Origin: Batillaria attramentaria
Lineage: Eukaryota > Mollusca > Gastropoda > Batillariidae
Length of the DNA stretch: 64,000 nucleotides
Assembly (NCBI GenBank): GCA_018292915.2
Contig: JACVVK020000035.1
Location: 2,032,501-2,096,500 of the forward strand
Direction of reading: 5' to 3'
Program-made: the position numbers and the translations under genes
The notes under the pieces: generated by a model
Told to the model about the DNA's origin: nothing
Databases searched by the model: none
What the model saw: the letters and a program-made list of their open reading frames with translations, nothing else
Part shown: positions 58,373 to 64,000 of the stretch, in pieces
Layout: the number at the start of each line of letters is the position of its first letter
How positions within the stretch are numbered: the stretch's first letter is position 1

Positions 58373-60323
58373 TCTCTCTTTGTATGTCTGTCTCTGTCTA
58401 CAGGGCTCGCGTTAAGGAGAATAAAACTATCAGTATTAGACTAACTGTTGATCAATTCCTTTCTTTGACAATATACGTGGTCCATCTTTCCTCCATCCCC
58501 CTTTCCCCTCCCAACAGAAAAAAAGCTAATTTGCAGCTTTTTTCAGCCAAATTAGACACGGAAAGCATCGCATATCATACTCTAATGGGACGAGTGTTTT
58601 ATAGATCAAAAGTTGATACATAATGCACTTTTAATATATCCTATTAATACAAGGGAATTCTCTCTCTCTCTCTCTCTCTCCCCTTAGTTCTTTTTGTTTG
58701 TTTGTTTGTTTGGTTGGTTGGTTGGTTGGTTGGTTGGTTGGTTGGTTGGTTGGTTTGGTTGTTTTTTGTTTTTTTTTTCTTTTTGTTTTTTTTTTCTTAC
58801 CACATGACCGCCAGCGCTACAGTTGGGAAGCAAAAACAGTATTTTCATGTTCAAACAAAAAAAATCTGACACTGAAGGACACAAGCGCACTGGTGTATAT
58901 TAACTCTACACATATATATTCTGTGCAGGTCTTTAAGAGAAACCAGATATTTCTTAATTTAATGCAAAACATACACGAACTGAGAAAAAAGAAATGTTTT
59001 AAACCTTTTTTTCACTGAACTCGGTTATAAGAAATATTTTTCAAAATACTTTCTTATATCCGACTTTCAGATATAAGAAAACTCGGATATAAGAAACCAA
59101 AATATTCACCCCCCTCGAGTTTCTTATAACCGGCGTATACTGTACTAGTAAGCAATCGTCTCTCAGTCAGGTCTGCGGGAAGTAACTCTGTCAAAGGGGA
59201 ACGACTTTATTACAAGAATTCATTCACCCATGTAGAACCTCACGTACGCCAAAAAGTTTGTGACGTCAACCAGCTAGGCGAGCTCACACGACCTCATGTT
59301 TTTGGGTTTTTGCAAGTGCATAGAGGCACGATAAGGGTTTTCAGTACTTTCTTTATGTCAGCATGCTTGATGTCAGAGAGCTTGCGTTCGTGTGCGCGCG
59401 GGCTGCATACATGACACAACGACTACGACTGTGACTACAGCAGGTCATTGAATGGAAACAACATATTGGGCTGGTGGCCATCTTGTTGGGTTTTTTTTTT
59501 TTCTGCCTTCATGCTTGTCTACTGATAGCTGCAGTGGTCTTCCTCAGCCATGGTCCCGTGGCTGGGACTACAGCTGGGTCAAATTAAAATTTTGTGTTAT
59601 GCATATGGATGAGGACTATGAGTGGTGTGATTCTGCTATGGAGGTCCATGTGCCACGCCGGGTTTGAGAGTGCGTGCCCGGCGGGGCCACTGACGTTCCG
59701 TGCGTCGCGTTAACGGCCAGGCGCGGGAACTCAGTACGGCACCTGGATGCCGTTGTGGTACAGTGTGTAATACTGAAATTAATCGGCAACTGGTCCAATA
59801 CCTTAAAAGTTAATGGACCCCCGGGGTCCAGCAATTATAATCAGAAGGTATAAATAGTAACTCTGTAACTGTTGCCCTTCACCCCCCCCCCCCCCCCATT
59901 TCTACAATTTGACTTGATGTCGGTTACTTAAATGTCTATCCGCTTTCCTCGTATATTGCGTACACGACACATAGTGGTTACCAGAAACCTTGGTACAGAA
60001 AATCTCAATTAGCAGTGGTACTGAGTATTAAACTGGCCAATTCCATCTGTGCAAAGCCAACTTTTTCTTTTTGAACAGTTTCACTCGTATCGTCAGTGCG
60101 CCTGTACGCTGGAAATACTCTATCGAGTCACTATGAACGGGGGGGAGGGGGGGGGCTGTTTTCACATCATATCATTATTGGTGCCCTTACTAGTTGTCCC
60201 CCGTAATGTCTTTTCGAGCCAATCCACTCGGACAGTTAGGTCATCCACCGCATCAGCTCGGACTAATCCAGCCTGGGTGTCCAGAAGAACAAGGATCGCA
60301 GCGAGTAGAGGGTACAGAGACAT
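49195..60323 (-). CDS. Secreted short-chain-collagen-C4-like protein (217 aa, 3 exons)
   Basis: Coding exons (minus) are 60323-60191, 50850-50788 and 49652-49195 (654 nt; phases 1 and 1 join correctly). Residues 1-25 form a signal peptide (a hydrophobic AAILVLL core, likely cut after ADA). A short heptad stretch VDDLTVRVDWLEKTL follows. From residue 46 there is the domain found in the C-terminal part of short-chain collagen C4-like proteins: SVYVRWGNSACP, GGGHYVHSGAGVNALCLPND, VCAVC, CPTGWRLEYTGHLMAGYHGH, YLCMDSAEEY and a Cys-rich end CCVCSE. It has no Gly-X-Y repeats, so it is not itself collagenous. Such proteins are numerous in molluscs and are secreted; roles in matrix, mucus or shell are suggested in the literature, but none is shown here. 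Intron 1 is 9.3 kb and contains the foldback repeat cluster and other elements. Exon 1 was found only by joining phases, since no long open frame marks it. Confidence 0.85.
50513..50600 (+). repeat. (CA)n-(CGCA)n-(CA)n microsatellite in collagen-C4-like intron 2
   Basis: A compound CA array interrupted by five CGCA units. It lies between exons 2 and 3 of the minus-strand gene and is preceded by an AGCGCTTATTGAGTC tail-like word. Confidence 0.88.
50926..51325 (+). mobile_element. tRNA-derived SINE, family 1, copy c (full length)
   Basis: The A-box-like GGTGGTCTAGTGGTTAAGAG and B-box GGTTCGAGTCCCATTCG form a clear tRNA head. The body shares CGGGCCGATCGTCGGGGG, TTTGGAAATGTTCAGCCCAC and CGCACCACGTGATTGTAATG with copy a. 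The tail is AAAGCGCCTATACAATACTA followed by (TTA)n. Confidence 0.88.
51333..51461 (+). repeat. 64-bp tandem duplication
   Basis: Two near-identical copies of a 64-base unit starting GAGTGGATGGTTAGCAGGCA lie in tandem immediately after SINE family 1 copy c. Confidence 0.88.
51681..52434 (+). mobile_element. Foldback repeat family, copy A (3'-truncated)
   Basis: It opens with a 30-bp foldback (13-base arms ATGTTGTTTCCAT and complement, 4-base loop), then CATAGGACGGGCTAAATTTT. It continues through the first internal repeat unit and most of the second, and breaks off exactly where copy B begins. It contains a (TG)n run at 51869-51929. No protein is encoded. Confidence 0.75.
52435..54243 (+). 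mobile_element. Foldback repeat family, copy B (full length, about 1.8 kb)
   Basis: From the 5' end it has the 30-bp foldback (52435-52464) and a leader with CAAGCATCTGTGGTACAAAC. Two diverged internal repeats follow, starting near 52690 (TCTTCAAAAATACTTAACCG) and 52997 (TTTCTCCGAAAATACTGAAC). The 3' half has (TGCG)n (53705-53750) and CRE-like sites. The end is ATGGAAACAACATATTGGGC, a direct copy of one foldback arm plus flank. The class is unknown: it has no RT, transposase, TIR-type ends or tRNA head. Confidence 0.75.
54251..56905 (+). mobile_element. Foldback repeat family, copy C with a nested element
   Basis: It starts with the same foldback (54251-54280) and has the same two internal repeats and 3' half. 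It ends ATGGAAACAACATATTGGGC near 56895. It is interrupted by a CAGGGATT-ended element that finishes at 56559; the host sequence resumes at ACTTGTCTGTTAAAC exactly as in copy B (about 53820). Nesting makes the host copy older than the insertion. Confidence 0.72.
55915..56559 (-). mobile_element. CAGGGATT-ended element, second copy (nested in copy C)
   Basis: The minus strand starts CAGGGATTATGAAAAGACTC and shares with 26300-26712 a stretch of about 400 bases that includes GACAGGGCAATTAGCGCATC and the end word GTTTGACAATAAAGAC. No transposase frame is present. The left limit is approximate because it merges with CA-rich sequence. Confidence 0.6.
56906..59486 (+). mobile_element. Foldback repeat family, copy D (5'-truncated, with nested Tigger-like element)
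   Basis: It joins copy C directly and begins inside the second internal repeat (CCATAGATAGCATGAATACC). It then follows the 3' half, is interrupted by the TA-flanked element at 57862-59142, and ends ATGGAAACAACATATTGGGC near 59470. Confidence 0.7.
57862..59142. mobile_element. Tigger/pogo-like MITE with TA duplication
   Basis: The left end TA/CAGTGGACGCCGGATATAAG is inverted in the right end (TTATAACCGGCGTATACTG/TA). The word ACTCGGATATAAGAAA is repeated several times near both ends (57885, 57963, 58045, 59075), a subterminal repeat pattern typical of Tigger elements. The interior holds (CT)n (58339-58380), (TTGG)n (58704-58755) and no transposase. It is nested in foldback copy D. Confidence 0.85.
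59500..59775 (-). mobile_element. tRNA-derived SINE, family 3, copy d (old, headless)
   Basis: The minus strand includes GGACCTCCATAGCAGAATCA, CCTCATCCATATGCATAACA and AAGACCACTGCAGCT, which follow the order of the family 3 tail (compare GACCTCCATAGCAGTATCAT in copy a). The head is missing. It lies in intron 1 of the collagen-C4-like gene. Confidence 0.6.
59776..60190. other. Intron 1 segment of the collagen-C4-like gene with no recognised element
   Basis: Unique-looking sequence with a C run at 59883-59898 and a G run at 60139-60156. I see no exon or repeat copy in it. Confidence 0.4.
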
Positions 60324-60604
60324 TGCAGCTGGCCACTCTGCACATTAAAAAGGGGAAAATCCCGTACAAGTTTAAATGACTCAATTCCACCGTATTACTT
60401 ATGCTGAACGCGGCCTGTTCGGGGCCGGATTTCCCCTGCTTGGCAATAGTCGATATTTGTCTTCTCTGGAACGCAGATTGAGAAACGTGAGAATTTCCAG
60501 ATCTATTCAATGTGCTTGTAGTCAGAATGTTCTCCAATACAAGTGAAACACCGTCGTTGCGTTTGCCTTGTTTTCGCCCCGAACTTAACCTTCACCGGGC
60601 TATG

Positions 60605-60938
60605 TGGGTCATTTAGGACCCAGAAGGGTGTTTAACTCTAATTATCTCCTGAACTATTGGGAATTTTTCAGTCAAACTTTAAGTATTCCTCAAACTCCTA
60701 AAAGATCACATTTTCCTAAAATCTGGTACTATTTGGTGAAAAAATAAACAAATAAACAATGTCTGATTTTGAACACCACACAAACAACAACGTGGGTCGT
60801 TGAAGACCCAGACTTTTTACAGAGAGAGAATAGCGAATATTCCTGTCAGGACGATGTGGGTCGTTTAAGACCCATGCATTTCAAAGAGAGATTCAGGTGA
60901 TTATTCATGTCTGGATGATGTGGGTCTTTCAGGACCCA
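60605..60938 (+). repeat. Left subterminal repeat array of the piggyBac element
   Basis: Four copies of an 18-base near-palindrome (TGGGTCGTTTAAGACCCA type) start at 60605, 60793, 60857 and 60921. The last three are exactly 64 bases apart. Confidence 0.92.
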
Positions 60939-61719
60939 TACCTTTTGTGAGGAATAAAGTACAGCATTGCACATACCTCATCTCAATCTTTTCATTTATT
61001 GTGTTTGTTTGTTTGTTTGTGTTTTAACTTGCGAAGGAAATTGAGTTCTCTCTCATAATTCAGTCTGTTTCGGCATAGTTCCTTGAAAGTGAGGAACTTT
61101 CCAATTCTCCTTATTCCAATCAAGAAGTATCACCAGAAACAAAAGCAATATGTCTGGAAAATGAACTTTCATTATCTTATTTTGGGCAAAACCGCCGGAT
61201 GCAGATGCTTACGTTTCTGAGAAAAATCTGAAATCTTGGAGGCATTGTTCTTGGAATCGTGCCAGCTAATTCTAAGAATCCAGCCACTGAGCATTGTTCT
61301 TGGAAGCGTACCAGCAAATAATCAAGAATTCAGCCACTGAGGAAACTGCTGTCAGCTGGCTTTCGGACGCGTTTTTTTGCACTCAAGCAGGCAACATTTG
61401 GGTAGGTATATGAACCCCTTATTATCTTGTATTGATAGCATGCTAAAGGCAAATATCAGTTTTCATGCACAATCAATATTTCTTTGCTTTCTAAATGTTT
61501 AGATTGAAAGCAACATTTTGTTGTTTTTTTTGTGGCGTGGCATCCCATCGCAGAAGTTATTTCTCTGTATAAAGCAACATCCTTGTACCGTGATGTTTTT
61601 TCAAGCATCACGGTGCATGATTTTACTCTAAAGGTACGATGTGCCAAGCACCTGAAGGCAAAGTTCTTTTTTGAAACATGACAAGAACGATCACACAATA
61701 TTAGTATGACTGACGGAAT

Positions 61720-61752
<33 letters not shown>

Positions 61753-61862
61753 GGGGGGGGTGAGAGAGAGGAAGAGAGAGGTAAACCTTACACTGAAAAT
61801 GTTTGTTTGAAAAAGATTGGAAATAACGCTAAATTTTACTCTATTTTATTCCATATGCAGCA

Positions 61863-63341
61863 ATGGAGAGGCCTAACTTATTTGAAGCCCACTTAACTTC
61901 AGAAGAAGGGGCAGAAGCGGATCTACACTTTGGTAAGCTTCATATTATTTATTCTGTGCCTAAACAATTATTAGCGTAATCACAAAAGGTTATATGGGAT
62001 GACGTTTGCCACCAAAATGAACATGTGTAGGCCCTGTACATGTGTATGCGTGTGTGTGGCTAGTTGTGTATGCATCTCTGCTTGCGTCCACACGGCGTGT
62101 TGTGTGTGTGTGTGTGTGTGTGGTTATGTTTCGTGGTGCGCTAGTGCTTGCGTACGCTTGCAGACTGTTATATGCATGTATCTGTGCGTGCATGCATGCG
62201 CGAGTGCGTGTGTGTCCTACATGTTTTGCACTGCGTCACACTTATGCGCTTTTCTAATTCTTTAGGGAAAGGAGGCGCCACTCAGAGCGTCAGGGATCCC
62301 GACCTTGCACCGGACGCCGACGAGTCAGTGATCAGTGGCGAAGACCTGACAAGCGACGAGGAATATCTTCCACCGTCTGGTAGCTCTGATGAATCAAGTG
62401 ACGAATCTGAACAAGATGAGGAGGAACAGCCCCCTCCCTCACAGGAGACACCTGCCGGATTTCCTCAAATGATGACTACAGTAGACGGCACTGAGTGGAG
62501 CAAAGTGCCAGTCACGGCATCCTCAAGGAGACGTGTAAAGAACATTTTCAAGACACCACCAACTCAGGTGTCATCTAGGTGCTCTTTCATACGGTACCTC
62601 CCTTCAAAGCCTGATCGGTACGGGATCAAAGTGTTCTGGATCGCCGATGCCCAGAAGAATTACCCTCTTTTGGGGATTCCTTATCTGGGAAGGCCTTTGG
62701 GCCAAGACAGGCAAGTGAACCTTGGCCGCAACATGGCTCTCCAGTTAGCTACACCCTTCTTCAAAACAGGTCGCAATGTCACTTGTGACAACTATTTCAC
62801 GGACCTTGTCCTTGCAGAAACTCTTCTCATAAATGGCCTGACAATGGTAGGCACAGTGAGAACCAACAAAAGGTTTCTGTCTGTGCCTTTCAAATCGGAC
62901 AAAAGCCAGGGTCTCCATGAGAGCCAGTTTGCATACCGCCAGTCAACCACTATGGTCAGCTACCAAAGCAAACGAAACAAGAACACTGTTGCGCTGAGCA
63001 CTATGCACGATGAGGGCGCCATCGATGCAAGTACGCGTAAACGGAAACCAGAAATGGTTCTGTTCTATAATGAAACGAAAGGCTGTGTGGATGTCATGGA
63101 CAAGCTGGTCCACAGCTACACAACGAAGAGAAAAACAAAGAGATGGCCAATGGCCATGTTTGCCAATGTGCTTGACCTGGCAACAATAACTGCTCGTTGC
63201 ATGTTCCGCATAAAATTTCCTGACCACAAACTTTCCTCCAAGGATTCCCGTGGTGGGTTCATAAGGCAGCTGAGCAAGCAACTCATGCTCGCACACTTAG
63301 AGCGCCGAGTTGAGAACGTGTATCTGCCCAGGGAGCTGTAA
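61863..63341 (+). CDS. piggyBac transposase derivative, internally deleted (381 aa, 2 exons)
   Basis: Coding exons are 61863-61932 (GTAAGC donor) and 62266-63341 (TTCTTTAG acceptor), joined in phase 1. The N terminus is acidic (DLTSDEEYLPP; SDESSDESEQDEEE), as in many piggyBac transposases. From about residue 135 the DDE domain appears: RCSFIRYLPSKPDRYGIKVF, then VTCDNYFTDL with the second catalytic Asp, and GCVDVMDKLV with the third Asp. The region that normally lies between the N terminus and RCSF is absent. It includes the helical block and the DE...(K/R)GR segment with the first catalytic Asp (D268 in the insect enzyme). The junction follows NIFKTPPTQVSS, and the frame stays open to the stop. 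The C terminus lacks the CxxC zinc finger of insect piggyBac. It is predicted inactive for cutting; DNA binding cannot be judged. A possible ATTAAA poly(A) signal is at 63368. Confidence 0.9.
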
Positions 63342-63391
63342 GAATAATAATAAGGATAAGAATGATTATTAAAATCCCTCTTTGAAAAGTA

Positions 63392-63473
63392 TGGGTCCTA
63401 AACGACCCACATAGTCGGAATAGGAATAATCACCAAAATCCTTCTTTGAAAAGTATGGGTCCTAAACGACCCA
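63392..63473 (-). repeat. Right subterminal repeat array of the piggyBac element
   Basis: Two copies of TGGGTCCTAAACGACCCA start at 63392 and 63456, again 64 bases apart. They are inverted relative to the left array, with shared spacer words (CTTTGAAAAGTA). Confidence 0.92.
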
Positions 63474-63519
63474 CATCGGCGTTTGTGTGTAGTCAAAAGT
63501 CCAGCCCGGTGAAGGTTAA

Positions 63520-63942
63520 AGTAAGTGGACGATGGGACGAGAGCGAGAAATACCTGTGCGCGGTACAAAATGTGTTTGAACTTGCCACCGTTCAGTGAGT
63601 CTTAGCAATATGAATATATGAATATTGCATGTGAAATGAGCTGATGAATGAGCTTGATGCACTGATTTGCAAACACTTTTCAAATCAAAGGATCTCCGTA
63701 ACGGCCGCAAACCATTGTGTTCATATTGCGTTTCGTATGTTTAAGTCTCCCAAGAATTTTGGCGTTAACGCTAGACTGACGAACAAATAAACAATAAAAA
63801 TAAATTAAAAAAAAGCAAAACTTCAAACCGGCTTGTCCAGAGGCACAAAAATAATATACAATATTAAAGTGTAAGCTGGTTTTCGGGGGTAGGGTAGTAG
63901 GTTTTGTAGCCTGAGGGAGGTGATCGAAAATATTGTACCACC
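63520..63942. other. Unannotated stretch right of the piggyBac element
   Basis: No gene or repeat family member is recognised. It is AT-rich and contains AATAAACAATAAAAATAAAT at about 63785, which is low-complexity rather than a clear signal. Confidence 0.4.
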
Positions 63943-64000
63943 GGCCCGCGTAGTGTAGTGGTTAGCACTTCGGACCATGGACCGGGAGACCCGGGTTCGA
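63943..64000 (+). mobile_element. tRNA-derived SINE, family 3, copy c (cut by window end)
   Basis: The final 58 bases match the head of the copy at 47281-47757 almost perfectly: GTAGTGTAGTGGTTAGCACT, then CGGACCATGGACCGGGAGAC and GGGTTCGA. The body lies beyond the window. Confidence 0.88.

Larger units (their letters stand above)
60589..63515 (+). mobile_element. piggyBac transposon with TTAA duplication
   Basis: The left end TTAA/CCTTCACCGGGCTATGTGGG and the right end CAGCCCGGTGAAGG/TTAA give 12-base inverted ends flanked by the TTAA target of piggyBac elements. The element is 2927 bp. Each end carries 64-bp-spaced subterminal copies of an 18-bp palindrome-like word, four on the left and two on the right in inverted orientation. 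It encodes a two-exon transposase derivative. It lies upstream of the collagen-C4-like gene, on the opposite strand. Confidence 0.95.

Noticed and set aside
62148..62265. N-terminal extension of the piggyBac frame upstream of 62266
   Set aside because: The upstream bases are a GT-rich intron ending in TTCTTTAG; the exon at 61863-61932 joins in phase and supplies a better start.

Overview
The window is nuclear DNA of an animal, most likely a mollusc and probably a gastropod. The evidence is spliced genes with GT-AG introns, dense (TG)n/(CA)n microsatellites, several tRNA-derived SINE families, non-LTR retrotransposons, and a secreted short-chain-collagen-C4-like protein of a type I know mainly from molluscs and other lophotrochozoans. 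The species cannot be named from the sequence. There are no rRNA genes, CRISPR arrays or bacterial operons.

Four host genes can be joined exon by exon with consistent splice phases. (1) A 118-residue ZAR1-like 3CxxC zinc-finger protein lies on + at 1946-4653 in 3 exons, the first with only 14 coding bases. (2) SUPV3L1, the mitochondrial SUV3 RNA helicase, lies on - at 22836-10975 with 15 coding exons and 822 residues. (3) A 2532-residue ALMS-motif centrosomal protein (ALMS1-like) lies on + at 23202-46658 with 18 coding exons. It starts head to head with SUPV3L1 across about 365 bp. (4) A 217-residue secreted short-chain-collagen-C4-like protein lies on - at 60323-49195 with 3 coding exons. 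Its 9.3-kb first intron is filled by a cluster of an unrecognised repeat family.

Mobile DNA fills the rest. A CR1/L2-like LINE sits antisense in SUPV3L1 intron 3. An RNase H-bearing LINE, broken by frameshifts, sits inside a larger inverted-repeat element in ALMS1-like intron 2. There are two pogo/Tigger-type elements with TA target duplications (18001-19228 and 57862-59142), a hAT-like deletion derivative (25097-25977), and a piggyBac element with TTAA duplication (60589-63515). The piggyBac transposase keeps an open frame but has lost the region holding its first catalytic Asp. Three SINE families recur. A family that opens with a 30-bp foldback (51681-59486) forms a tandem, nested cluster, and a diverged relative lies at 36077-37631.

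The most notable points are: the short ZAR1-like gene with repeats pressed against both of its 3' splice sites; the exon-end triplication in the ALMS1-like gene, which creates three in-frame 5' splice sites; the inverted 64-bp subterminal arrays of the piggyBac element; and the foldback repeat family with internal duplication and clustered CRE palindromes. Gene models rest on hand translation and remembered family sequences; no database search was run.
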